Assembly (NCBI GenBank): GCA_030765045.1 | Contig: CM060968.1 | Span: 110,697,404 to 110,761,403 of the forward strand | Length of the DNA: 64,000 nucleotides | Direction of reading: 5' to 3' | From: Tenodera sinensis | Lineage: Eukaryota; Arthropoda; Insecta; Mantodea; Mantidae | Shown: piece after piece, positions 38,277 to 51,318 of the stretch | How positions within the stretch are numbered: position 1 is the stretch's first letter | Layout: each line of letters starts with the position of its first letter | The notes under the pieces: generated by a model | Databases searched by the model: none | What the model was told of the DNA's origin: nothing | The model's input: only the letters and a program-made list of their open reading frames with translations | Translations under genes and position numbers: made by a program

Positions 38277-41200
38277 GTACAATGAAAATGTGTAAGTTTT
38301 GATGTACATTTCTTGTATGTACAATGAAAATGTGTAAGTTTCTATGTACATTTCTTGAGTGTACAATGAAAATGTGTAAGTTTTGATGTACATTTCTTGA
38401 GTGTACAATGAAAATGTGTAAGTTTTGATGTACATTTCTTGTATATACAATGAAAATGTGTAAGTTTTGATGTACATTTCTTGTATGTACAATGAAAATG
38501 TGTAAGTTTCTATGTACATTTCTTGAGTGTACAATGAAAATGTGTAAGTTTTGATGTACATTTCTTGAGTGTACAATGAAAATGTGTAAGTTTTGATGTA
38601 CATTTCTTGAATGTACAATGAAAATGTGTAAGTTTTGATGTACATTTCTTGTATATACAATGAAAATGTGTAAGTTTTGATGTACATTTCTTGAGTGTAC
38701 AATGAAAATGTGTAAGTTTTGATGTACATTTCTTGTATGTACAATGAAAATGTGTAAGTTTTGATGTACATTTCTTGAGTGTACAATGAAAATGTGTAAG
38801 TTTTGATGTACATTTCTTGAGTGTACAATGAAAATGTGTAAGTTTTGATGTACATTTCTTGTATGTACAATGAAAATGTGTAAGTTTTGATGTACATTTC
38901 TTGTGTATACAATGAAAATGTGTAAGTTTTGATGTACATTTCTTGTATGTACAATGAAAATGTGTAAGTTTTGATGTACATTTCTTGAGTGTACAATGAA
39001 AATGTGTAAGTTTTGATGTACATTTCTTGTATCTACAATGAAAATGTGTAAGTTTTGATGTACATTTCTTGTATATACAATGAAAATGTGTAAGTTTTGA
39101 TATACATTTCTTGAGTGTACAATGAAAATGTGTATGTTTTGATGTACATTTCTTGTATGTACAATGAAAATGTGTAAGTTTTGATGTACATTTCTTGTAT
39201 ATACAATGAAAATGTGTAAGTTTTGATGTACATTTCTTGTATATACAATGAAAATGTGTAGTTTTGATGTACATTTCTTGTATGTACAATGAAAATGTGT
39301 ATGTTTTGATGTACATTTCTTGTATATACAATGAAAATGTGTAAGTTTTGATGTACATTTCTTGTATATACAATGAAAATGTGTAAGTTTTGATGTACAT
39401 TTCTTGTATATACAATGAAAATGTGTAAGTTTTGATGTACATTTGTTGAGTGTACAATGAAAATGTGTATGTTTTGATGTACATTTCTTGTATGTACAAT
39501 GAAAATGTGTAAGTTTTGATGTACATTTCTTGTATATACAATGAAAATGTGTAAGTTTTGATGTACATTTCTTGAGTGTACAATGAAAATGTGTATGTTT
39601 TGATGTACATTTCTTGTATGTACAATGAAAATGTGTAAGTTTTGATGTACATTTCTTGTATGTACAATGAAAATGTGTAGTTTTGATGTACATTTCTTGT
39701 ATGTACAATGAAAATGCGTATGTTTTGATGTACATTTCTTGTATATACAATGAAAATATGTAAGTTTTGATGTACATTTCTTGAGTGTACAATGAAAATG
39801 TGTATGTTTTGATGTACATTTCTTGTATGTACAATGAAAATGTGTAAGTTTTGATGTACATTTGTTGTATATACAATGAAAATGTGTAAGTTTTGATGTA
39901 CATTTCTTGAGTGTACAATGAAAATGTGTGTTTTGATGTACATTTCTTGTATGTACAATGAAAATGTGTAAGTTTTGATGTACATTTCTTGTATATACAA
40001 TGAAAATGTGTAGTTTTGATGTACATTTCTTGTATGTACAATGAAAATGTGTAAGTTTTGATGTACATTTCTTGTATATACAATGAAAATGTGTAAGTTT
40101 TGATGTACATTTCTTGAGTGTACAATGAAAATGTGTATGTTTTGATGTACATTTGTTGTATGTACAATGAAAATGTGTAAGTTTTGATGTACATTTCTTG
40201 TATATACAATGAAAATGTGTAAGTTTTGTTGTACATTTCTTGAGTGTACAATGAAAATGTGTATGTTTTGATGTACATTTCTTGTATGTACAATGAAAAT
40301 GTGTAAGTTTTGATGTACATTTCTTGTATATCCAATGAAAATGTGTAGTTTTGGTGTACATTTCTTGTATGTACAATGAAAATGTGTATGTTTTGATTTA
40401 CATTTCTTGTATATACAATGAAAATGTGTATGTTTTGATGTACATTTCCTGAATGTACAATGAAAATGTGTAGTTTTGATGTACATTTCTTGAATGGACA
40501 ATGAAAATGTGTATGTTTTGATGTACATTTCTTGTATATACAATGAAAATGTGTATGTTTGGATGTACATTTCTTGAATGTACAATGAAAATGTGTATGT
40601 TTTGATGTACATTTCTTGTAGATACAATGAAAATGTGTATGTTTTGATGTACATTTCTTGTATATACAATGAAAATGTGTATGTTTAGATGTACATTTCC
40701 TGTATGTACAATGAAAATGTGTAGTTTTGATGTACATTTCTTGAATGTACAATGAAAATGTGTATGTTTTGATGTACATTTCTTGTATATACAATGAAAA
40801 TGTGTATGTTTTGATGTACATTTCTTGTATATACAATGAAAATGTATATGTTTTGATGTACATTTCTTGTATATACAATGAAAATGTGTAGTTTTGATGT
40901 ACATTTCCTGTATGTACAATGAAAATGTGTAAGTTTTGATGTACATTTCTTGTATATACAATGAAAATGTATATGTTTTGATGTACATTTCTTGTATGTA
41001 CAATGAAAATGTGTATGTTTTGATGTACATTTCTTGAATGTACAATGAAAATGTGTAAGTTTTGATGTACATTTCTTGTATATACAATGAAAATGTGTAG
41101 TTTTGATGTACATTTCTTATATGTACAATGAAAATGTGTAGTTTTGATGTACATTTCTTGAATGTACAATGAAAGTGTGTAAGTTTTGATGTACATCTTT

Positions 41201-41280
41201 TGTATATACAATGAAAATGTGTAAGTTTTGATGTACATTTCATGTATATACAATGAAAACGTGTAGTTTTGATGTACATT
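38277..41280 (+). repeat. 3.26-kb-offset block, copy 2
   Basis: Partner of 35015-38060. Near 40940 it lacks one GAGTG monomer and one linker is a base longer, so the offset falls from 3262 to 3221 (AACGTG at 38038 and 41259). The TTCTAT linkers at 38338 and 38508 are the last I see; none were noticed to the right of them. Confidence 0.87.
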
Positions 41281-41359
41281 TCTTGTATGTACAATGAAAA
41301 TGTGTATGTTTTGATGTACATTTCTTGAATGTACAATGAAAATGTGTAGTTTTGATGTA

Positions 41360-43515
41360 CATTTCTTGTATATACAATGAAAACGTGTAAGTTTTGATGT
41401 ACATTTCTTGAGTGTACAATGAAAAAGTGTAAGTTTTGATGTACATTTCTTGTATATACAATGAAAATGTGTAAGTTTTGATGTACATTTCTTGTATATA
41501 CAATGAAAATGTGTATGTTTTGATGTACATTTCTTGAATGTACAATGAAAATGTGTAAGTTGTGATGTACATTTCTTGTATATACAATGAAAACGTGTAA
41601 GTTTTGATGTACATTTCTTGTATATACAATGAAAATGTGTAGTTTTGATGTACATTTCTTGTATGTACAATGAAAATGTGTAGTTTTGATGTACATTTCT
41701 TGAATGTACAATGAAAATGTGTAAGTTTTGATGTACATTTCTTGTATGTACAATGAAAATGTGTAAGTGTTGATGTACATTTCTTGTATATACAATGAAA
41801 ATGTGTATATTTTGATGTACAATTCTTGAATGTACAATGAAAATGTGTAGTTTTGATGTACATTTCTTGAATGTACAATGAAAATGAGTAAGTTTTGATG
41901 TACATTTCTTGAATGTACAATGAAAATGTGTAGTTTTGATGTACATTTCTTGAATGTACAATGAAAATGTGTAAGTTTTGATGTACATTTCTTGTATGTA
42001 CAATGAAAATGTGTAAGTTTTGATGTACATTTCTTGAGTGTACAATGAAAATGTGTAAGTGTTGATGTACATTTCTTGTATGTACAATGAAAATGTGTAA
42101 GTGTTGATGTACATTTCTTGAATGTACAATGAAAATGTGTAAGTTTTGATGTACATTTCTTGTATATACAATGAAAATGTGTATGTTTTTATGTACATTT
42201 CTTGAATGTACAATGAAGATGTGTAGTTTTGATGTACATTTCTTGAATGTACAATGAAAATGAGTAAGTTTTGATGTACATTTCTTGAATGTACAATGAA
42301 AATGTGTAGTTTTGATGTACATTTCTTGAATATACAATGAAAATGTGTAAGTGTTGATGTACATTTCTTGTATGTACAATGAAAATGTGTAAGTTTTGAT
42401 GTACATTTCTTGAGTGTACAATGAAAATGTGTAAGTGTTGATGTACATTTCTTGTATGTACAATGAAAATGTGTAAGTTTTGATGTACATTTCTTGAGTG
42501 TACAATGAAAAAGTGTAAGTTTTGATGTACATTTCTTGTATATACAATGAAAATGTGTAAGTTTTGATGTACATTTCTTGTATATACAATGAAAATGTGT
42601 ATGTTTTGATGTACATTTCTTGAATGTACAATGAAAATGTGTAAGTTGTGATGTACATTTCTTGTATATACAATGAAAACGTGTAAGTTTTGATGTACAT
42701 TTCTTGTATATACAATGAAAATGTGTAGTTTTGATGTACATTTCTTGTATGTACAATGAAAATGTGTAGTTTTGATGTACATTTCTTGAATGTACAATGA
42801 AAATGTGTAAGTTTTGATGTACATTTCTTGTATGTACAATGAAAATGTGTAAGTTTTGATGTACATTTCTTGTATATACAATGAAAATGTGTAGTTTTGA
42901 TGTACATTTCTTGTATGTACAATGAAAATGTGTAGTTTTGATGTACATTTCTTGAATGTACAATGAAAATGTGTAAGTTTTGATGTACATTTCTTGTATG
43001 TACAGTGAATATATGTAAGTTTTGATGTACATTTCTTGTATATACAATGAAAATGTGTAAGTTTTGATGTACATTTCTTATATATACAATGAAAATGTGT
43101 AAGTTTTGATGTACATTTCTTGTATATACAATGAAAATGTGTAGTTTTGATGTACATTTCTTGTATGTACAATGAAAATGTGTAAGTTTTGATGTACATT
43201 TCTTGTATATACAATGAAAATGTGTATGTTTTGATGTACATTTCTTGTATGTACAATTAAAATGTGTAGTTTTGATGTACATTTCTTGACTGTACAATGA
43301 AAATGTGTAAGTTTTGATCTACATTTCTTGTATATACAATGAAAATGTGTATGTTTTGATGTACATTTCTTGTATGTACAATGAAAATGTGTAAGTTTTG
43401 ATGTACATTTCTTGTATATACAATGAAAATGTGTATGTTTTGATGTAAATTTCGTGTATGTACAATTAAAATGTGTAGTTTTGATGTACATTTCTTGATT
43501 GTACAATGAAAATGT
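41360..43515 (+). repeat. 2.59/2.76-kb-offset block, copy 1
   Basis: Marks recur 2588 bp on: GAAAAAGTG (41421 and 44009), AAGTTGTG (41557 and 44145), ATGTTTTTATG (42183 and 44771). Later marks recur 2756 bp on: TACAGTGAAT (43001 and 45757), CTTGACTG (43285 and 46041), GTAAATTTCG (43445 and 46201). The change of 168 bp is four 42-bp monomers. Confidence 0.87.
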
Positions 43516-43620
43516 GTAAGTTTTGATGTACATTTCTTGTATATACAATGAAAATGTGTATGTTTTGATGTAAATTTCGTGTATGTACAATTAAAATGTG
43601 TAGTTTTGATGTACATTTCT
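43440..43620 (+). repeat. 125-bp tandem duplication (3 monomers)
   Basis: The doubly marked monomer GTAAATTTCGTG followed by ACAATTAAAATG starts at 43445 and again at 43570. The 125-bp spacing equals two 42-bp and one 41-bp monomers. The downstream homologue near 46.2 kb shows it once. Confidence 0.8.
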
Positions 43621-43947
43621 TGAATGTACAATGAAAATGTGTAAGTTTTGATGTACATCTTTTGTATATACAATGAAAATGTGTAAGTTTTGATGTACAT
43701 TTCTTGTATATACAATGAAAATGTGTAGTTTTGATGTACATTTCTTGTATGTACAATGAAAATGTGTAAGTTTTGATGTACATTTCTTGAGTGTACAATG
43801 AAAATGTGTAAGTTTTGATGTACATTTCTTGTATATACAATGAAAATGTGTAGTTTTGATGTACATTTCTTGTATGTACAATGAAAATGTGTAAGTTTTG
43901 ATGTACATTTCTTGAGTGTACAATGAAAATGTGTAAGTTTTGATGTA
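43516..43947 (+). repeat. Connector between the 2.6-kb-offset copies
   Basis: Ten or so ordinary monomers with mixed 41- and 42-bp linkers. They include the second half of the 125-bp duplication and a TACATCTTTTG start near 43657. Satellite only. Confidence 0.75.
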
Positions 43948-46275
43948 CATTTCTTGTATATACAATGAAAATGTGTAAGTTTTGATGTACATTTCTTGAG
44001 TGTACAATGAAAAAGTGTAAGTTTTGATGTACATTTCTTGTATATACAATGAAAATGTGTAAGTTTTGATGGACATTTCTTGTATATACAATGAAAATGT
44101 GTATGTTTTGATGTACATTTCTTGAATGTACAATGAAAATGTGTAAGTTGTGATGTACATTTCTTGTATATACAATGAAAACGTGTAAGTTTTGATGTAC
44201 ATTTCTTGTATATACAATGAAAATGTGTAGTTTTGATGTACATTTCCTGTATGTACAATGAAAATGTGTAGTTTTGATGTACATTTCTTGAATGTACAAT
44301 GAAAATGTGTAAGTTTTGATGTACATTTCTTGTATGTACAATGAAAATGTGTAAGTGTTGATGTACATTTCTTATATATACAATGAAAATGTGTATGTTT
44401 TGATGTACATTTCTTGAATGTACAATGAAAATGTGTAGTTTTGATGTACATTTCTTGAATGTACAATGAAAATGAGTAAGTTTTGATGTACATTTCTTGA
44501 ATGTACAATGAAAATGTGTAGTTTTGATGTACATTTCTTGAATGTACAATGAAAATGTGTAAGTTTTGATGTACATTTCTTGTATGTACAATGAAAATGT
44601 GTAAGTTTTGATGTAGATTTCTTGAGTGTACAATGAAAATGTGTAAGTGTTGATGTACATTTCTTGTATGTACAATGAAAATGTGTAAGTGTTGATGTAC
44701 ATTTCTTGAATGTACAATGAAAATGTGTAAGTTTTGATGTACATTTCTTGTATATACAATGAAAATGTGTATGTTTTTATGTACATTTCTTGAATGTACA
44801 ATGAAGATGTGTAGTTTTGATGTACATTTCTTGAATGTACAATGAAAATGAGTAAGTTTTGATGTACATTTCTTGAATGTACAATGAAAATGTGTAGTTT
44901 TGATGTACATTTCTTGAATATACAATGAAAATGTGTAAGTGTTGATGTACATTTCTTGTATGTACAATGAAAATGTGTAAGTTTTGATGTACATTTCTTG
45001 AGTGTACAATGAAAATGTGTAAGTGTTGATGTACATTTCTTGTATGTACAATGAAAATGTGTAAGTTTTGATGTACATTTCTTGAGTGTACAATGAAAAA
45101 GTGTAAGTTTTGATGTACATTTCTTGTATATACAATGAAAATGTGTAAGTTTTGATGTACATTTCTTGTATATACAATGAAAATGTGTATGTTTTGATGT
45201 ACATTTCTTGAATGTACAATGAAAATGTGTAAGTTGTGATGTACATTTCTTGTATATACAATGAAAACGTGTAAGTTTTGATGTACATTTCTTGTATATA
45301 CAATGAAAATGTGTAGTTTTGATGTACATTTCTTGTATGTACAATGAAAATGTGTAGTTTTGATGTACATTTCTTGAATGTACAATGAAAATGTGTAAGT
45401 TTTGATGTACATTTCTTGTATGTACAATGAAAATGTGTAAGTTTTGATGTACATTTCTGGTATATACAATGAAAATGTGTAAGTGTTGATGTACATTTCT
45501 TGTATGTACAATGAAAATGTGTAAGTTTTGATGTACATTTCTTGAGTGTACAATGAAAATGTGTAAGTTTTGATGTACATTTCTTGTATGTACAATGAAA
45601 ATGTGTAAGTTTTGATGTACATTTCTTGTATATACAATGAAAATGTGTAGTTTTGATGTACATTTCTTGTATGTACAATGAAAATGTGTAGTTTTGATGT
45701 ACATTTCTTGAATGTACAATGAAAATGTGTAAGTTTTGATGTACATTTCTTGTATGTACAGTGAATATATGTAAGTTTTGATGTACATTTCTTGTATATA
45801 CAATGAAAATGTGTAAGTTTTGATGTACATTTCTTATATATACAATGAAAATGTGTAAGTTTTGATGTACATTTCTTGTATATACAATGAAAATGTGTAG
45901 TTTTGATGTACATTTCTTGTATGTACAATGAAAATGTGTAAGTTTTGATGTACATTTCTTGTATATACAATGAAAATGTGTATGTTTTGATGTACATTTC
46001 TTGTATGTACAATTAAAATGTGTAGTTTTGATGTACATTTCTTGACTGTACAATGAAAATGTGTAAGTTTTGATCTACATTTCTTGTATATACAATGAAA
46101 ATGTGTATGTTTTGATGTACATTTCTTGTATGTACAATGAAAATGTGTAAGTTTTGATGTACATTTCTTGTATATACAATGAAAATGTGTATGTTTTGAT
46201 GTAAATTTCGTGTATGTACAATTAAAATGTGTAGTTTTGATGTACATTTCTTGATTGTACAATGAAAATGTGTAG
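43948..46275 (+). repeat. 2.59/2.76-kb-offset block, copy 2
   Basis: Partner of 41360-43515. It has four extra monomers at about 45447-45615, starting with a CTGGTATATAC core and an AAGTGTTGATG linker. The same four-monomer motif appears near 47.12, 50.99, 54.15 and 59.01 kb. Confidence 0.86.
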
Positions 46276-46297
46276 TTTTGATGTACATTTCTTGTAT

Positions 46298-49200
46298 ATA
46301 CAATGAAAATGTGTAAGTTTTGATGTACATTTCTTATATATACAATGAAAATGTGTAAGTTTTGATGTACATTTCTTGTATATACAATGAAAATGTGTAT
46401 GTTTTGATGTACATTTCTTGAATGTACAATGAAAATGTGTAAGTTGTGATGTACATTTCTTGTATATACAATGAAAACGTGTAAGTTTTGATGTACATTT
46501 CTTGTATGTACAATGAAAATGTGGAGTTTTGATGTACATTTCTTGAATGTACAATGAAAATGTGTAAGTTTTGATCTCCATTTCTTGTATATACAATGAA
46601 AATGTGTATGTTTTGATGTACATTTCTTGTATGTACAATGAAAATGTGTAAGTTTTGATGTACATTTCTTGTATATACAATGAAAATGTGTATGTTTTGA
46701 TGTACATTTCTTGTATGTACAATTAAAATGTATAGTTTTGATGTACATTTCTTGATTGTACAATGAAAATGTGTAGTTTTGATGTACATTTCTTGAGTGT
46801 ACAATGAAAAAGTGTAAGTTTTGATGTACATTTCTTGTATATACAATGAAAATGTGTAAGTTTTGATGTACATTTCTTGTATATACAATGAAAATGTGTA
46901 TGTTTTGATGTACATTTCTTGAATGTACAATGAAAATGTGTAAGTTGTGATGTACTTTTCTTGTATATACAATGAAAATGTGTAGTTTTGATGTACATTT
47001 CTTGTATGTACAATGAAAATGTGTAGTTTTGATGTACATTTCTTGAATGTACAATGAAAATGTGTAAGTTTTGATGTACATTTCTTGTATGTACAATGAA
47101 AATGTGTAAGTTTTGATGTACATTTCTGGTATATACAATGAAAATGTGTAAGTGTTGATGTACATTTCTTGTATGTACAATGAAAATGTGTAAGTTTTGA
47201 TGTACATTTCTTGAGTGTACAATGAAAATGTGTAAGTTTTGATGTACATTTCTTGTATGTACAATGAAAATGTGTAAGTTTTGATGTACATTTCTTGTAT
47301 ATACAATGAATATATGTAAGTTTTGATGTACATTTCTTGTATATACAATGAAAATGTGTAAGTTTTGATGTACATTTCTTGTATATACAATGAAAATGTG
47401 TATGTTTTGATGTACATTTCTTGTATGTACAATTAAAATGTGTAGTTTTGATGTACATTTCTTGATTGTACAATGAAAATGTGTATGTTTTGATGTACAT
47501 TTCTTGTATATACAATGAAAATGTGTAAGTTTTGATGTACATTTCTTGTATATACAATGAAAATGTGTAGTTTTGATGTACATTTCTTGTATGTACAATG
47601 AAAATGTGTAGTTTTGATGTAGATTTCTTGTATGTACAATGAAAATGTGTAAGTTTTGATGTACATTTCTTGTATATACAATGAAAATGTGTAAGCTTTG
47701 ATGTACATTTCTTGTGTGTAGAATGAAAATGTGTATGTTTTGATGTACATTTCTTGTATATACAATGAAAATGTGTAGTTTTGATGTACATTTCTTGTAT
47801 GTACAATGAAAATGTGTAAATTTGATGTACATTTCTTGAATGTACAATGAAAATGTGTAAGTTTTGATGTACATTTCTTGTATATACAATGAAAATGTGT
47901 AGTTTTGATGTACATTTCTTGTATGTACAATGAAAATGTGTAGTTTTGATGTACATTTCTTGAATGTACAATGAAAATGTGTAAGTTTTGATGTACATTT
48001 CTTGTATATACAATGAAAACGTGTAAGTTTTGATGTACATTTCTTGTATATACAATGAAAATGTGTAGTTTTGATGTACATTTCTTGTATGTACAATGAA
48101 AATGTGTATGTTTTGATGTACATTTCTTGTATATACAATGAAAATGTGTAGTTTTGATGTACATTTCTTGTATGTACAATGAAAATGTGTAGTTTTGATG
48201 TACATTTCTTGAATGTACAATGAAAATGTGTAAGTTTTGATGTACATTTCTTGTATATACAATGAAAATGTGTAGTTTTGATGTACATTTCTTGTATGTA
48301 CAATGAAAATGTGTAGTTTTGATGTACATTTCTTGAATGTACAATGAAAATGTGTAAGTTTTGATGTACATTTCTTGTATATACAATGAAAACGTGTAAG
48401 TTTTGATGTACATTTCTTGTATGTACAATGAAAATGTGTAGTTTTGATGTACATTTCTTGAATGTACAATGAAAATGTGTAAGTTTTGATGTACATTTCT
48501 TGTATATACAATGAAACTGTGTAAGTTTTGATGTACATTTCTTGTATATACAATGAAAATGTGTAAGTTTTGATGTACATTTCTTGTATATACAATGAAA
48601 ATGTGTAGTTTTGATGTACATTTCTTGTATATACAATGAAAATGTGTAGTTTTGATGTACATTTCTTGTATATACAATGAAAATGTGTAGTTTTGATGTA
48701 CATTTCTTGTATATACAATGAAAATGTGTAGTTTTGATGTACATTTCTTGTATGTACAATGAAAATGTGTAAGTTTTGATGTACATTTCTTGTATGTACA
48801 ATGAAAATGTGTAGTTTTGATGTACATTTCTTGTATATACAATGAAAATGTGTAGTTTTGATGTACATTTCTTGAATGTACAATGAAAATGTGTAAGTTT
48901 TGATGTACATTTCTTGTATATACAATGAAAATGTGTAGTTTTGATGTACATTTCTTGTATATACAATGAAAATGTGTAAGTTTTGATGTACATTTCTTGT
49001 ATATACAATGAAAATGTGTAGTTTTGATGTACATTTCTTGAATGTACAATGAAAATGTGTAAGTTTTGATGTACATCTTTTGTATATACAATGAAAATGT
49101 GTAAGTTTTGATGTACATTTCTTGTATATACAATGAAAATGTGTAGTTTTGATGTACATTTCTTGTATATACAATGAAAATGTGTAGTATTGATGTACAG

Positions 49201-50164
49201 TTCTTGTATATACAATGAAAATGTGTAAGTTTTGATGTACATTTCTTGTATATACAATGAAAATGTGTAGTTTTGATGTACATTTCTTGAATGTACAATG
49301 AAAATGTGTAAGTTTTGATGTACATTTCTTGTATATACAATGAAAATGTGTAGTTTTGATGTACATTTCTTGAATGTACAATGAAAATGTGTAAGTTTTG
49401 ATGTACATTTCTTGTATATACAATGAAAATGTGTAGTTTTGATGTACATTTCTTGTATATACAATGAAAATGTGTAGTTTTGATGTACATTTCTTGTATA
49501 TACAATGAAAATGTGTAGTTTTGATGTACATTTCTTGTATATACAATGAAAATGTGTAGTTTTGATGTACATTTCTTGAATGTACAATGAAAATGTGTAA
49601 GTTTTGATGTACATTTCATGTATATACAATGAAAATGTGTAGTTTTGATGTACATTTCTTGTATATACAATGAAAATGTGTAGTATTGATGTACAGTTCT
49701 TGTATATACAATGAAAATGTGTAAGTTTTGATGTACATTTCTTGTATATACAATGAAAATGTGTATGTTTTGATGTACATTTCTTGTATGTACAATGAAA
49801 ATGTGTAAGTTTTGATGTACATTTCTTGTATATACAATGAAAATGTGTATGTTTTGATGTACATTTCTTGTATGTACAATTAAAATGTATAGTTTTGATG
49901 TACATTTCTTGATTGTACAATGAAAATGTGTAGTTTTGATGTACATTTCTTGAGTGTACAATGAAAAAGTGTAAGTTTTGATGTACATTTCTTGTATATA
50001 CAATGAGAATGTGTAAGTTTTGATGTACATTTCTTGTATATACAATGAAAATGTGTATGTTTTGATGTACATTTCTTGAATGTACAATGAAAATGTGTAA
50101 GTTGTGATGTACTTTTCTTGTATATACAATGAAAATGTGTAGTTTTGATGTACATTTCTTGTAT
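46298..50164 (+). repeat. 3867-bp tandem unit, copy 1
   Basis: Every private mark checked recurs exactly 3867 bp on: TTATATATAC (46334 and 50201), AAGCTTTG (47693 and 51560), AACGTG (48019 and 51886), AACTGTG (48516 and 52383), GAGAATG (50005 and 53872). No indel was found between copies. The length fits 93 monomers, of which about 39 are a base short. A shorter 3157-bp repeat of the TTGATTG marker region is nested inside. Confidence 0.92.
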
Positions 50165-51318
50165 ATACAATGAAAATGTGTAAGTTTTGATGTACATTTC
50201 TTATATATACAATGAAAATGTGTAAGTTTTGATGTACATTTCTTGTATATACAATGAAAATGTGTATGTTTTGATGTACATTTCTTGAATGTACAATGAA
50301 AATGTGTAAGTTGTGATGTACATTTCTTGTATATACAATGAAAACGTGTAAGTTTTGATGTACATTTCTTGTATGTACAATGAAAATGTGGAGTTTTGAT
50401 ATACATTTCTTGAATGTACAATGAAAATGTGTAAGTTTTGATCTCCATTTCCTGTATATACAATGAAAATGTGTATGTTTTGATGTACATTTCTTGTATG
50501 TACAATGAAAATGTGTAAGTTTTGATGTACATTTCTTGTATATACAATGAAAATGTGTATGTTTTGATGTACATTTCTTGTATGTACAATTAAAATGTAT
50601 AGTTTTGATGTACATTTCTTGATTGTACAATGAAAATGTGTAGTTTTGATGTACATTTCTTGAGTGTACAATGAAAAAGTGTAAGTTTTGATGTACATTT
50701 CTTGTATATACAATGAAAATGTGTAAGTTTTGATGTACATTTCTTGTATATACAATGAAAATGTGTATGTTTTGATGTACATTTCTTGAATGTACAATGA
50801 AAATGTGTAAGTTGTGATGTACTTTTCTTGTATATACAATGAAAATGTGTAGTTTTGATGTACATTTCTTGTATGTACAATGAAAATGTGTAGTTTTGAT
50901 GTACATTTCTTGAATGTACAATGAAAATGTGTAAGTTTTGATGTACATTTCTTGTATGTACAATGAAAATGTGTAAGTTTTGATGTACATTTCTGGTATA
51001 TACAATGAAAATGTGTAAGTGTTGATGTACATTTCTTGTATGTACAATGAAAATGTGTAAGTTTTGATGTACATTTCTTGAGTGTACAATGAAAATGTGT
51101 AAGTTTTGATGTACATTTCTTGTATGTACAATGAAAATGTGTAAGTTTTGATGTACATTTCTTGTATATACAATGAATATATGTAAGTTTTGATGTACAT
51201 TTCTTGTATATACAATGAAAATGTGTAAGTTTTGATGTACATTTCTTGTATATACAATGAAAATGTGTATGTTTTGATGTACATTTCTTGTATGTACAAT
51301 TAAAATGTGTAGTTTTGA
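49877..51318 (+). repeat. 710-bp local spacing of a marker segment
   Basis: The ACAATTAAAATGTATAG monomer followed by a TTGATTG core occurs at 49877 and 50587, 710 bp apart. A related AATTAAAATGTGTAG marker follows at 51298. The same marker pair is 711 bp apart at 46720/47431 and 53744/54455. The spacing of 710 fits 13 x 42 plus 4 x 41. Only about the first 265 bp match well (49898-50162 against 50608-50872). Confidence 0.75.

Noticed and set aside
43445..43600. Transposon insertion at the GTAAATTTCG variants
   Set aside because: Flanking sequence and length are normal monomers. No terminal inverted repeats, target-site duplication or foreign sequence is visible.
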